64,000 bases of DNA from contig NZ_CP066369.1 in NCBI RefSeq assembly GCF_016406305.1, forward strand, positions 1,072,501 to 1,136,500, in the 5' to 3' direction. Positions within the stretch are counted from its first letter, which is position 1; each line of letters begins with the position of its first letter. Source of the stretch: Shewanella putrefaciens. GTDB lineage: Bacteria > Pseudomonadota > Gammaproteobacteria > Enterobacterales > Shewanellaceae. Under the pieces are notes generated by a model. That model worked only from the letters and a program-made list of their open reading frames with translations, did not search any database and was not told where the DNA came from. The translations under genes and the position numbers were made by a program. Below are positions 8,798 through 17,406 of this stretch, piece after piece.

Positions 8798-10066
8798 CTA
8801 GAATTTGCGCTTCTTCGGCCACGTTAGGCTAAAGCGTGTTTGTTGCGGGTTGCTTACCACAGTCACATCCCCTTGATGGCGTTGCATTATACGTTTGATA
8901 ATCGCCAATCCTAATCCATGCCCTTTATTGCCATTTTGTACCGACTGACTGCGGTAAAAAGGTTCAAACACTTTGGGTAAATCGATCTCTGGGATAGGTT
9001 CTCCATCATTGCTCACACTTAAGCTGACCTTCTGCTGGGTTTGGGTGACTTCAATGTTGATACCTGTGCGGGCGAAGCGTTGAGCGTTAGTGACTAAATT
9101 CTGCAGGGCGCGCTCGATTAAGGCGGGCTCACCGATAAGGGCTAAGGTACTGAGCTGTGTTTGCAGGTGAATAGGGAGCGAGCTTAAGCTCTCTAGGCGT
9201 TTAATGGTTTGATTTACCAGTTGGATCAGATCGTACTCATCCAGTTGAATTCCTTCCCGCTGGGATTCTAGGCTGGCGTAGGTCAATAATTCGTGGAGCA
9301 GATTTTCCATTTCCTTAATATCGAGTTGCATCTCATTGAGGAAATCTTGGCGCTTTTGTTCGTCAGAATCCGGCTGACAATACATGGGCATAAGTGCAAG
9401 GGCGAATTTGAGCCTTGCCAGTGGCGTCCGGATCTCATGGGATACCGCATTAGAGAGGTGTTTTTGGTTCTCAATTAGGGCACTGATATGGCGCGCCATT
9501 TCATTAAAGGTGCTGGCTAAGGGTTTGACTTGGGAGCGATTCGACAGGGTTATGCGCGTATCCCACTTTGCTTCACCAAATTCCTTTGTGGCCTTACGCA
9601 GTATGCTTAAGTCCCGAGAAAGGGGGCCAACCCAAATTAGCGCGACGAGGGCAAGTGACAGATAAAAGAATAAAGTGAATAAGTTACGTAGGTTAGCCCT
9701 AGGATCTATATCTAAAGGTCCCGCCATCAATACTTGATCGCCAACCATGATAAATTGAAACTGCTCGGCATCGTTCGTGGTGGTGGTCACCACATGATTT
9801 GGACTGAGTTGTTGGTCCTTGGCTAAGGCAACTTGGTCGGCATCGAGCAGGTTTAAAGGCAGTTCTGGATTAGCCGGCAGCGCCTCAAGATACGCTTTAC
9901 GAGTATCCTGAGGTAGCTGTGCCAAGAGCTGCGCGAGTGCAACGAATGGTGCATCGAGTGCATTGTTATCATCGACATTTTTCTGCCATAGGCTGTCGAG
10001 TGTCCACCCTATGCCAAGAAAGCTGAGGCTAAGTAACAAATATAAACTGATAAAGAGACGTTTCAC
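8798..10066 (-). CDS. Sensor histidine kinase (RstB-like), two-component system
   Basis: 422 aa. TM1 at about 4-22, a periplasmic sensor loop at about 25-125, TM2 at about 128-147, and a HAMP linker. The H-box SHEIRTPLAR carries the phospho-acceptor His at 210, followed by the N-box (NLVTNAQRF) and G-boxes (FEPFYRS, GHGLGLAI). The GTG start at 10066 lies 9 bp after the response-regulator stop without its own ribosome-binding site, suggesting coupling. It is the last gene of the MipA-DUF3019-regulator-kinase operon. The periplasmic loop is small and acidic. The signal is unknown; RstB similarity is by architecture only. Confidence 0.92.
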   Translation of the reverse strand: MKRLFISLYLLLSLSFLGIGWTLDSLWQKNVDDNNALDAPFVALAQLLAQLPQDTRKAYLEALPANPELPLNLLDADQVALAKDQQLSPNHVVTTTTNDAEQFQFIMVGDQVLMAGPLDIDPRANLRNLFTLFFYLSLALVALIWVGPLSRDLSILRKATKEFGEAKWDTRITLSNRSQVKPLASTFNEMARHISALIENQKHLSNAVSHEIRTPLARLKFALALMPMYCQPDSDEQKRQDFLNEMQLDIKEMENLLHELLTYASLESQREGIQLDEYDLIQLVNQTIKRLESLSSLPIHLQTQLSTLALIGEPALIERALQNLVTNAQRFARTGINIEVTQTQQKVSLSVSNDGEPIPEIDLPKVFEPFYRSQSVQNGNKGHGLGLAIIKRIMQRHQGDVTVVSNPQQTRFSLTWPKKRKF

Positions 10067-10075
10067 TGTTGTGGC

Positions 10076-10789
10076 TTAGTTATTCCAGGCCTCAGGAGCA
10101 AAGAGATAGCCTTGGCCCCAAACGGTTTTAATTCTAAATGGCGTCTCAATATTATCGTTGAGTTTTTTGCGAAGTCTTGAGATGCGCACATCAATCTTTC
10201 GATCTTTCCCATCAAAATCAATATTAAGCAGTAATTGGTAGATATATTGACGGCTTAGCACTTGTCCCGCCTGTGAGGCCAGTAACCAGAGCAATTCGAA
10301 CTCATGGCTGGTTAAATCGACTTCTTTATCATCGAGTCTAATCGCATGGGTGTGGGGATCTATGCTCAGTTTTCCAAAGGTTAAACAATGGGATTCGGCT
10401 TGAGGCGGTTGGTTTTGGCGGCGCAGTAAGTTGTTGATCCGTGCGACTAAGAGTGCGGGATCGACGGGTTTTACTACATAGTCGTCGGCGCCGAGTTCTA
10501 ATCCTTTGATTTGATCCTCACTCGAACCTAGTGCGCTCATCAGTAAGATGGGGCCGGCAAAGTAGTCGGGTAATTTTTCACATAGGCTAAGGCCATCCAT
10601 GCCTGGCAGCATGATGTCTAGCAAGATGATATCGGGTTTGTAGTTGAGTAAGCGTGTTAATACTGTATCGCCTCGGCGTTCCACTTCAACGTGCATGCCG
10701 TGGGATTTCAAGTAATCAACAATTAAATTCGCAAGACGGACATCGTCTTCAACCAATAACACTCTGTGGGGTGATTGTGGGTTCGTCAT
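10076..10789 (-). CDS. OmpR/PhoB-family response regulator (RstA-like)
   Basis: 237 aa from the ATG at 10789, which overlaps the upstream stop (TAATG) and has a GGAG site 9 bp before it. The receiver domain has the acidic pair at 14-16 (VEDD), phospho-acceptor D58 (ILLD), S85 and K107. A winged-helix DNA-binding domain covers about 135-235. It is partner of the kinase directly downstream. The operon position after an outer-membrane MipA protein and a DUF3019 protein suggests envelope control, possibly of its own operon. Confidence 0.93.
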   Translation of the reverse strand: MTNPQSPHRVLLVEDDVRLANLIVDYLKSHGMHVEVERRGDTVLTRLLNYKPDIILLDIMLPGMDGLSLCEKLPDYFAGPILLMSALGSSEDQIKGLELGADDYVVKPVDPALLVARINNLLRRQNQPPQAESHCLTFGKLSIDPHTHAIRLDDKEVDLTSHEFELLWLLASQAGQVLSRQYIYQLLLNIDFDGKDRKIDVRISRLRKKLNDNIETPFRIKTVWGQGYLFAPEAWNN

Positions 10790-11202
10790 TAAAATAAACT
10801 CCAAGGGTTACGGTAACGTCTGCGCACCTGAGGCTGCGAGGTTGACGTGATTTTTAGTTTTGCACCTGCCAAGGTTTGATTGCTTTCCTTGCTCACCAAG
10901 ACGAAATGGATATCGGTCAAGGTGCTCACATTTAAGCTGATGCTTTGTTGTTCGGGTGTATCACTACACCACTTAGGGTAATCGGCATTATCTGACAAGA
11001 TACAAATCAGTTCGTTGTGGTGGGATTCCCAACGTAATTCGACTCGGATCTCACAGGCTTGTTCATCGGCGCCTGTGATGCATATTTCGGGTGTTAACTT
11101 AAGACTGGAAACATCACTCGAGGCGGCTTGTGCAACATTTTGGCCCATCAAGCCGAGGCTTAGACCTAATCCGCAAAGCAAGCTAATACGAGGATGAGCC
11201 AC
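10789..11202 (-). CDS. DUF3019 domain periplasmic protein
   Basis: 137 aa, GTG start 5 bp after the MipA gene stop. A signal peptide covers about 1-27 (cleavage near VAQA-A). The mature part has a DUF3019-like pattern: KLTPEICITG, then a beta-rich core with WESHHNELICIL and WCS, five Cys in all, and a basic tail. Family function is unknown. In Shewanella and relatives I recall DUF3019 genes beside MipA and two-component genes, as here. It probably acts in the periplasm with MipA or as an accessory to the sensor (inference). Confidence 0.85.
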   Translation of the reverse strand: MAHPRISLLCGLGLSLGLMGQNVAQAASSDVSSLKLTPEICITGADEQACEIRVELRWESHHNELICILSDNADYPKWCSDTPEQQSISLNVSTLTDIHFVLVSKESNQTLAGAKLKITSTSQPQVRRRYRNPWSLF

Positions 11203-11207
11203 TAATG

Positions 11208-12068
11208 TTAAAACCTATAGGCTGCGCCAACAAAATAGGTGCTGCTATAGTCTTCATCGAGCAAGGGACTGGCGGCAATTTCATCGGCAATTTGAGTGTA
11301 GCGAACTGCCAATAGCAGATCCCAGTTGTCTGTTAATATATAGCGTGCCGTGACTTCTGCACCTTGGTTCCAACCCGAATCCGCTTGGTACTGTTCACTC
11401 CAGTAGGCGTTTTCGCTTGGGCGAACACCATAGTAATAGTCCACTACATTTTCACTCTTCCAATCAAACACCAGTGACAAGTCGATAATCCAGCGATCAG
11501 GGTGCCAAACATAGGTCCACTTTATTTGCGCTTCAGAGCCGTTATGCACATTAAACATATCGTGGGTGTATGCCAATCGAATTGTACCTAACTGACTATA
11601 GATAAAGGCTTCGGCACCACCAAGCATGGTGAAGTTCCGCGACTCGAGTGAATTAAATACCGGATCGGGCTCACTGCTCAAAGAGCTAGCGGCTTTAAAG
11701 TTAGCCTGCTCCTGTGTGCTACGGGCAAGAAAGATATTGGAGGGATCCCAACGGTAAAAATAGGCTCTATCTAAGCTATAGCTTGTCACTAAGTTGAGGC
11801 TAAAATCGTTTTGTTCGGTCAGGTTATAACCGACATTGCCATTATCGAAAAACCAATGTTCGCCATAATAAGCCACTGAGGGAATAAAAAAGACGGGAAT
11901 ATCGTCGAAATCCCTTAATGGGTTAGTTTTTTGTCCCCAACCAACGGCAACGCCTAAATCCCAATTCCGCATCTCTATACATTCATCTTTTGTCGCACAG
12001 GAGTCCTTCGCCATTCCAATAGAAGGCAAACAGAGGCTGGTCAATAAGATAATTAAAATACGATACAT
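11208..12068 (-). CDS. MipA/OmpV family outer-membrane protein
   Basis: 286 aa. The signal peptide ends near GMA-K at about 20. The mature protein is rich in alternating aromatic beta strands and ends in YRF, the C-terminal aromatic typical of outer-membrane barrels. The GWGQKTNPLRDFDDIPVFFIPSVAYYG region matches MipA/OmpV. In E. coli MipA is a scaffold for MltA and PBP1B; other members take up small molecules or respond to envelope stress. It is the first gene of the four-gene operon with the two-component system. Confidence 0.9.
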   Translation of the reverse strand: MYRILIILLTSLCLPSIGMAKDSCATKDECIEMRNWDLGVAVGWGQKTNPLRDFDDIPVFFIPSVAYYGEHWFFDNGNVGYNLTEQNDFSLNLVTSYSLDRAYFYRWDPSNIFLARSTQEQANFKAASSLSSEPDPVFNSLESRNFTMLGGAEAFIYSQLGTIRLAYTHDMFNVHNGSEAQIKWTYVWHPDRWIIDLSLVFDWKSENVVDYYYGVRPSENAYWSEQYQADSGWNQGAEVTARYILTDNWDLLLAVRYTQIADEIAASPLLDEDYSSTYFVGAAYRF

Positions 12069-12432
12069 GATTTAGCGTTTGGGATTGAGGTTGTTATCAG
12101 AGGGAAACAGATTAGCATTTTATGCTGAATTCGACAGTGCTTTCACCTGAAGGGATGCAAAATGATACAGATATCATATAAATAGCTGAAATGTAGATGC
12201 TGTAATCATTTGAAAGACAACTTAAAAAGCACTAAATGCTTTATTTGCGGGCTGTCGTGCGGTTAATTGCAAATGTTAATTATATGGCTTTGTGTGCGGT
12301 GAAGTGTAACTGAAAAGATGTGAAAAATGAGGATTGTTGAAATAAGTAATGCCATTCGATAGGTGAATGGCGTTACAAAAAGCGCTGAAAACCGAAGCAG
12401 GAGACTACGCTAAAGGAATGGGGTGAATAGTC
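12069..12432. other. Intergenic region upstream of the MipA operon
   Basis: AT-rich 364 bp. It should hold the minus-strand promoter of the MipA operon, but I cannot place it with confidence. The only clear structure is a hairpin at 12346-12376. Confidence 0.5.
12346..12376 (-). terminator. Hairpin downstream of the small periplasmic protein gene
   Basis: 12-bp arms GTAATGCCATTC / GAATGGCGTTAC (one G-U pair) with a 7-nt loop. On the minus strand only a weak T-rich stretch follows. It is a likely 3' end for the gene at 12433-12678. Confidence 0.5.
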
Positions 12433-12678
12433 TTAATTGAGTTCTTTTACGGTTTGATAACCCATTTCAGTTAATTGGTCATTCACACAATCGAGCACGT
12501 ATTGCTTTAATTCGGCATTTTCGACTTGATCTTCAGATGCCATCTGTTGGCAAACCTCAGTCAGTTGCGCTATGTCGCTTGCAGGAGCGGGGGGAAGGGT
12601 CGATTCATCGGCAAGGGTTGCAAAACTGATTAAGGCCGATAAGGCCGACAGAGTGATAATAGTAGATAACGTCTTCAT
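12433..12678 (-). CDS. Small secreted protein of unknown function
   Basis: 81 aa with a signal peptide (hydrophobic 8-21, cleavage near TLA-D). The mature part is short and acidic with two Cys about 20 residues apart (CQQMAS... and LDC), able to form a disulfide. I do not recognise a family. An AAGGAAA site 5 bp upstream of the ATG supports the start. It is monocistronic, with a hairpin after it. Confidence 0.7.
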   Translation of the reverse strand: MKTLSTIITLSALSALISFATLADESTLPPAPASDIAQLTEVCQQMASEDQVENAELKQYVLDCVNDQLTEMGYQTVKELN

Positions 12679-13413
12679 TTTATTTCCTTTAGTTATTGAT
12701 TGTTAACATCAGACTAAGATTTGTTTTCTCAATTTTACTGCGTCAACAGCAGCAATTTATCACTGCTATTATTTTTTGGATATAAATAATTGCGAGTGAG
12801 TTTGCTAAGTCTTATTCCCTATAGCGGGCAAGGAGTTATCCCTCTTGCCTCCGCCCTTTAATCTCTGCTCGCTCAGCCTAATTCAAGTGTTGATACTGAT
12901 ATATACCCAAGTTTGCTGTCCCAAGTTTGCAGTGGGCCTTCTTTCTGAGATTACTTGCTATGGGGGATGTCGTAGAACTCAGGGATATTGATGAAAATTT
13001 GTTTAAAGTAGGATTTATCTCACTCTTCTCTCAATATTGGGATGAAGCTAATAATTTACGCTGTTTTTGTGGCGCTTTAGTCTTAGCTTATTTATGCGCA
13101 AATAATTGAACTTTGAGCTAGTGCAAATTTGCCCGCTAAAGCTTGATATGCCTCACTCTTTAGTGAGGTTTTTTATAGTTTATTGAATCTTAAAAGATTA
13201 ATTTTATGGCTAATTTGAATTAAGCCAATTTTTAAAAGTTAATTAATTTATGTTATTGAATTTATTGTGTTTAAATCTTGATTTTTAACTTTGTATGTTT
13301 TCATTGCTAATAGTTCAACTGTTCAATAGAATGCGTCACTTTCGTTAATTTATTGTATCAATGCGCTTTGTAACGTATTGATATTTTGGTTAAAAATCTC
13401 TCGGAGAGCTCTA
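12679..13413. other. Long intergenic region with an orphan terminator
   Basis: 735 bp between the small secreted protein and the SatP-like gene. It contains an 11-bp repeat CCCAAGTTTGC at 12906-12916 and 12920-12930, a short hairpin near 12827-12848, and a strong plus-strand terminator at 13151. A weak 49-codon frame (12960-13109, ATG start, no ribosome-binding site) precedes the terminator. I do not call it as a gene. Confidence 0.6.
13151..13175 (+). terminator. Orphan Rho-independent terminator (possible small RNA 3' end)
   Basis: Perfect 7-bp stem CCTCACT / AGTGAGG, 4-nt loop, then six T. No recognised plus-strand gene ends before it, so it may end a small RNA or a short unrecognised mRNA. 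Confidence 0.8.
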
Positions 13414-13977
13414 GTGTCGACAAAATTGGCAAATCCTGCACCATTAGGTCTAATGGGCTTTGGTATGACGACCATTCTGCTAAATATTCATAATGCTGGA
13501 TATTTCCCCATCGATGCCATGATATTGGCGATGGGCATTTTTTACGGCGGTCTTGGCCAGGTCATTGTGGGTATTATGTGTTTTATGCGTGGCGATACCT
13601 TTGGAACAACGGCTTTTACGTCCTATGGTTTATTTTGGTTGACCTTGGTTGGATTAATTTTGATGCCAAATGCAGGCATTGCCGCGAGCCCAACCTATTT
13701 TATGGGATGGTATTTAACGCTTTGGGGGATCTTTACTGCGTTTATGTTTGTAGGATCATTGCGTTACCCAAGGGCTAAGCAATTTGTGTTTGCTTCGTTG
13801 ACTCTGCTATTTTTCTTGCTGGCTGCCCGTGATTTTACCGGCAGTGCTTTGATCGGCACGATAGCGGGCTTTGAAGGGATCATTTGTGGTGCGAGTGCGA
13901 TTTATTTTGCGATGGCGCAAGTGCTGAATAACGAATATGGCCGCACCATTTTACCCGTTGGTGAATTGAAAAAATAA
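13414..13977 (+). CDS. Acetate/succinate uptake protein, SatP/YaaH (GPR1/FUN34) family
   Basis: 187 aa inner-membrane protein with six hydrophobic helices. The family motif near the N-terminus is NPAPLGLMGFG, and GRGD-like FYGGLGQ follows TM2. E. coli SatP (188 aa) is an acetate/succinate:proton symporter. The GTG start at 13414 is chosen because GGAG lies 7 bp upstream; a longer frame from 13378 lacks a site. It is a single gene between two terminators. Carriage of acetate is by family. Confidence 0.9.
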   Translation: MSTKLANPAPLGLMGFGMTTILLNIHNAGYFPIDAMILAMGIFYGGLGQVIVGIMCFMRGDTFGTTAFTSYGLFWLTLVGLILMPNAGIAASPTYFMGWYLTLWGIFTAFMFVGSLRYPRAKQFVFASLTLLFFLLAARDFTGSALIGTIAGFEGIICGASAIYFAMAQVLNNEYGRTILPVGELKK

Positions 13978-14012
13978 CCTCAAGATGATTGAGGACTGGG
14001 CAAGCGATAGAC

Positions 14013-14040
14013 AAAAGGCTGATACTTATCAGCCTTTTTT
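14013..14040 (+). terminator. Terminator of the SatP-like gene
   Basis: 12-bp stem AAAAGGCTGATA / TATCAGCCTTTT, followed by more T. Confidence 0.9.
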
Positions 14041-14103
14041 GTGGGTGAGATGTGGGGAGCACTGCTTTACTGAGTTTATCCAGCCTAATTTAGTTCATAA
14101 CGG

Positions 14104-14598
14104 CTAAATTGAGTTGGACACTGAATCTTGGTTTTTTGACCTCATATAGGCAATGGTGGCGGCATCTAGGCAACTTGAAGAGACATAACTCGTACCCGCT
14201 TTGTGGGTGAGTAAGAACCCCTTTGCGGTTTCTTTGATCTTATTTATGTCTGTCCACCGAATTTGGCTATTCACATACCGAGAGTGAGTTCGAATACCTT
14301 GCTCATCAATGGTTAATGTCACTTCATTGCTTGCGGCTTTGCTCATCATCTGACGCATCAGCCACCACGCCTTGTGGTACTTCACATTGAGGGCTTCGAT
14401 AACGCCTAACCCAACGAAGAAGTAAGCTAAATACAGGGTAATGTCGGTGAAGATAAGCGCGGTGCCGATGAGTACTAGTCCAATCCCTTTGTAATAGGGT
14501 TTAAGTGTGGGATCTGGGATAACGGACTGGGTATAACATTCATCAAAATGCGCTTTATCTAGGATATAAGTCGTGGAATAGGAATAAGGCGTAGGCAT
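14104..14598 (-). CDS. YcxB-family membrane protein
   Basis: 164 aa. Two closely spaced hydrophobic helices at about 38-72 (GIGLVLIGTALIF..., YLAYFFVGLGVIE) are followed by a soluble C-terminal domain with TIDEQGIRTHS and IRWTDINKIKET, typical of the YcxB-like C-terminal domain. The function of the family is unknown. It is monocistronic. Confidence is good for the gene and moderate for the family. Confidence 0.75.
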   Translation of the reverse strand: MPTPYSYSTTYILDKAHFDECYTQSVIPDPTLKPYYKGIGLVLIGTALIFTDITLYLAYFFVGLGVIEALNVKYHKAWWLMRQMMSKAASNEVTLTIDEQGIRTHSRYVNSQIRWTDINKIKETAKGFLLTHKAGTSYVSSSCLDAATIAYMRSKNQDSVSNSI

Positions 14599-14666
14599 AG
14601 TGTCATCTAATTAGTAACTCGCTTTGTGACGGCTAGTGTAGCCATTTCCGTTTTCAAAGTAACGCA

Positions 14667-15083
14667 TCAATAACGATTACGTTCTGTAGGAATATCACTT
14701 AAATACTCCACAAACTCCACTTCAAAACCATGGGCGTCGAAGAAGTAAATATTGCGGCGATAGGGATCCTCCATGCCCTCTTTGGCAATCGGAAAGCCTG
14801 CTTGGGTTAATCTGGCGATCACGGCATCTAAGTTGTCGGTCACAAAGGCAAAATGCGCTAGGCCTATTTGGTGGCCCGTTAAATCTCGGTTTTCGTCTAC
14901 GCCATTGTCACTAAAAGCAATGTATTGATAATCATCGCCAAAATGGATCCAATTACGGGGCTTGCCGTACCAAGTGCCTTTATCGCCGCCGCGTACGCGC
15001 CAGTGGGGAAATGCCGCTTGATAGAAGCGTAGTGCAGCGGGGATGTCGTCTACCACTAAGTTAATATGCTCTAAATGGATCAT
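14667..15083 (-). CDS. Glyoxalase/bleomycin-resistance (VOC) family protein
   Basis: 138 aa from the ATG at 15083, chosen for the AAGGAA site and because the family begins at MIHLEHINLVV. VOC fold: two beta-alpha-beta-beta-beta units with metal-ligand candidates at H5, H65 (IGLAHFAF) and a C-terminal Glu in FEVEFVEYL. Substrates in this superfamily vary widely (dioxygenases, glyoxalases, antibiotic-binding). It lies 52 bp downstream of the FMN reductase gene on the same strand, so probably co-transcribed. Confidence 0.85.
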   Translation of the reverse strand: MIHLEHINLVVDDIPAALRFYQAAFPHWRVRGGDKGTWYGKPRNWIHFGDDYQYIAFSDNGVDENRDLTGHQIGLAHFAFVTDNLDAVIARLTQAGFPIAKEGMEDPYRRNIYFFDAHGFEVEFVEYLSDIPTERNRY

Positions 15084-15135
15084 AATGCGTTCCTTGTCAT
15101 GGGGTTTGTCGTTGGTGGTTAAAATTTCAAGCCGC

Positions 15136-15750
15136 TCACATACCGTAGCAATATTCCTGCTGCTTGGGGTACGCCTGCGTTGCGTGTCGCTCACGAATGG
15201 GGGCCAGTGCTTGGGCGTATTGATGCAGCATATGTAAACTATATTGCACTCTTTCCCTGAGCGCGATATCACGCTCACCCTCGGGAATGGCATTGAGCAC
15301 ATTGCTGACATTTCGAATAATCAAATGATCGGGAATAGGCACTAATTTATTGTTTTTGAGTGCATTCATCTTTACTTCAACTATGGGATAGGTGCCGCTA
15401 ATGCCTGTCGATACTGAAATTAACAGTGCCGGTTTATGGGCGGTTTCTTGGCGAGTACACATCAATAAGAAGTTCTTCAGTAACGGTGATGCCATGCCAC
15501 CCCATTCTGGGGTGATTAGCACTAGCGCATCGGCTTCATCGACTCTTTGCTCTATTTCGGGCCAGTGTTCACCCTTGTTGTCTTCCTCGCCATCCCAAAA
15601 GGGCAGGTTAAATTGGCATAACTCTAAGTGATGTATGCTGTCGTAACCCATGGCATGGGGCGATGAGAAACTGCTTTCGGCGATATAGCGACCGACTTTA
15701 GCACTCTGGGAGTCGGATCTTTGGCTGGTGCTGATGATGAGTAATTTCAT
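15136..15750 (-). CDS. NAD(P)H-dependent FMN reductase family protein
   Basis: 204 aa flavodoxin-like fold. The N-terminal strand and phosphate-binding loop are LLIISTSQRSDSQSAKVG, followed by ALVLITPEWGGMASPLLKNFL, the FMN-binding segment with the G-G/S motif of the NADPH-dependent FMN reductase family. These act as quinone, azo or chromate reductases. It is divergent from a Cys-rich transcription regulator 146 bp away and followed by a VOC protein. This is a typical layout for an electrophile/quinone response unit, which is inference. Confidence 0.87.
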   Translation of the reverse strand: MKLLIISTSQRSDSQSAKVGRYIAESSFSSPHAMGYDSIHHLELCQFNLPFWDGEEDNKGEHWPEIEQRVDEADALVLITPEWGGMASPLLKNFLLMCTRQETAHKPALLISVSTGISGTYPIVEVKMNALKNNKLVPIPDHLIIRNVSNVLNAIPEGERDIALRERVQYSLHMLHQYAQALAPIRERHATQAYPKQQEYCYGM

Positions 15751-15793
15751 TAAGTAAACCTATTTGTTTATAAATTATTTATAAGGTAATTGC

Positions 15794-15843
15794 TTTATTT
15801 AATCTTGTAAAGGATAAAGTAAATAAAAAAGTTTATTTAATCT
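15794..15843. promoter_or_regulatory. Direct repeats in the divergent promoter of FMN reductase and regulator
   Basis: The 12-mer TTTATTTAATCT occurs at 15794-15805 and 15832-15843, 38 bp apart, in a very AT-rich 146-bp intergenic region. They are candidate operators for the regulator encoded at 15897. Confidence 0.45.
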
Positions 15844-15896
15844 GTTAAAAAGCGGGCGATTGGGGGATAATCCGTTGGGAATACTGGAGATCTCAA

Positions 15897-16520
15897 ATGA
15901 AAACCACTGATAAGATTATTCAATTGCTCAAGTTGCATGGCCCGCTCACCGCGAAAACCTTAGCGGAGGAATTGGCGTTAACGACCATGGGCGTACGTCA
16001 ACATCTGCAAGCTTTGGAAGAGGCTGGCGATGTGGATATTGAAGATAGAGTCGAAGGCCGTGGTCGACCAACGCGTTACTGGGGCTTGACCGAGCAAAGC
16101 CGAACCCACTTTGCCGATCGCCATGGGGAGTTGACGGTGCAACTGATTGATTCTGTTAAAATTATCTTTGGTGATAGAGGGCTAGAACAGCTTATCGACC
16201 ATAGGGAGCAAAGTGCGTTGCTCCAATATAGTGCCGCTATGCTGGGGGCGACAGATATTCCGACACGTTTGGCTATACTCGCGCAATTACGCTCAAACGA
16301 AGGTTATATGGCGACGATGGAGCAAATCGACGGGGTATATTTTTTACTTGAAAATCACTGTCCTATCTGCGCTGCGGCAACACATTGTTTGAATTTTTGC
16401 CGCTCTGAGTTGCAACTTTTTCAACAGTTATTCGCCGATATCGCCTTAGTGAGCCGTGAAGAACATATCATCGAAGGCGCGCGCCGTTGTGCTTATCGAA
16501 TGCATCCCCTCGGCCAGTAA
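15897..16520 (+). CDS. Winged-helix transcription regulator with C-terminal Cys cluster (SufR-like)
   Basis: 207 aa. The N-terminal winged helix (about 5-65) has recognition helix TTMGVRQHLQAL and wing GRGRPTRYW. The C-terminal domain carries C155, C158, C164, C168 and C198 (HCPIC...HC..FC...RRC), like Fe-S-binding SufR-type repressors. The spacing differs from what I recall of cyanobacterial SufR. GGAG is 6 bp before the ATG. It is divergent from FMN reductase/VOC genes, probably its targets, and followed after 61 bp by a pseudouridine synthase gene. Redox or Fe-S sensing is inferred from the Cys pattern. Confidence 0.85.
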   Translation: MKTTDKIIQLLKLHGPLTAKTLAEELALTTMGVRQHLQALEEAGDVDIEDRVEGRGRPTRYWGLTEQSRTHFADRHGELTVQLIDSVKIIFGDRGLEQLIDHREQSALLQYSAAMLGATDIPTRLAILAQLRSNEGYMATMEQIDGVYFLLENHCPICAAATHCLNFCRSELQLFQQLFADIALVSREEHIIEGARRCAYRMHPLGQ

Positions 16521-16581
16521 TTGAGGTCAATATTGGGAGCCGCTTTTTATGGATTATTCAGGGTAAATATGTCGAGGTGTT

Positions 16582-17289
16582 ATGCAATCTAAACGTGGTC
16601 GGCTCGATAGATATCTGGGGACAAAGCTGCAAATCCCCCGCAAATTGGTGCGAGATGTATTGCTCGCTGGCCGTGTGCAGGTAGACGGCCAACTTGTTAA
16701 AGAGATGGATAGACAAGTGGATGAGTTTTCCCATATCCAGCTCGATGGGCAAATTTTACAGGCCAACAGCCCCACCTATATTATGTTGCATAAACCCATA
16801 GGTGTGGTGAGCGCCACTAAAGATGATCAGCATAAAACCGTCATCGAGCTACTCAACTGCGAGCAACGTGAAGAGCTGCATATTGCGGGTCGATTGGACT
16901 TAAATTCTTCAGGATTATTATTGCTAACCAATGACAGCCGTTGGTCTGAGGCGCTGATGTCGCCCACGCAGAAGGTGGAAAAAGTGTATCGGGTCACGCT
17001 CGCTAATCCCCTAACGGAGGATTACATTGCCGCATTTGCTGAGGGGATGTATTTCGGATTTGAGGACATTTGGACGCAAGCTGCCAAGCTTAGGATCCTC
17101 GACGACCATGTGGCTGAGGTGACACTGAGGGAAGGTAAGTATCATCAAATTAAACGCATGTTTGGTCGATTTCGTAATCCTGTAGTTGGTCTGCACCGCT
17201 TATCGATAGGCGATATAGTGTTAGATCAACAACTGGCGCCGGGTGAGAGTCGCCCGCTCACCACAGATGAAGTGGCCTCTATCCGTTAA
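16582..17289 (+). CDS. rsuA: 16S rRNA pseudouridine synthase, RsuA family
   Basis: 235 aa. An S4 RNA-binding domain (about 4-60) precedes a catalytic domain with the GRLDLNSSGLLLLTND motif, where D106 is the catalytic Asp. The late motif YHQIKRMFGRF is also typical. RsuA makes pseudouridine 516 in E. coli 16S rRNA; length (231 aa in E. coli) and S4 domain agree. RluE/RluF relatives are alternatives but differ in size. GAGG is 4-5 bp before the ATG. Confidence 0.88.
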   Translation: MQSKRGRLDRYLGTKLQIPRKLVRDVLLAGRVQVDGQLVKEMDRQVDEFSHIQLDGQILQANSPTYIMLHKPIGVVSATKDDQHKTVIELLNCEQREELHIAGRLDLNSSGLLLLTNDSRWSEALMSPTQKVEKVYRVTLANPLTEDYIAAFAEGMYFGFEDIWTQAAKLRILDDHVAEVTLREGKYHQIKRMFGRFRNPVVGLHRLSIGDIVLDQQLAPGESRPLTTDEVASIR

Positions 17290-17360
17290 CATAGTTCAAA
17301 CCCTGAGGGCTCATCCGCTAATCCAATTCTCTTTGTCGCTAGCGTTGGTTATGTTAAGCA

Positions 17361-17395
17361 TAAAAATGGGCTTGAGAGTCTATTCCCACAAGCCC
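17361..17395 (-). terminator. Terminator of hmp
   Basis: On the minus strand a 7-bp stem GGGCTTG / CAAGCCC with a 14-nt loop is followed by ATTTTTA. It lies 12 bp after the hmp stop. Confidence 0.75.
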
Positions 17396-17406
17396 GTGAT
17401 AAACCA

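Noticed and set aside
12927..13109. 60-codon plus-strand frame before the orphan terminator
   Set aside because: It needs a TTG or an ATG at 12960, neither with a ribosome-binding site, and the product shows no recognisable domain. A small RNA is at least as likely.
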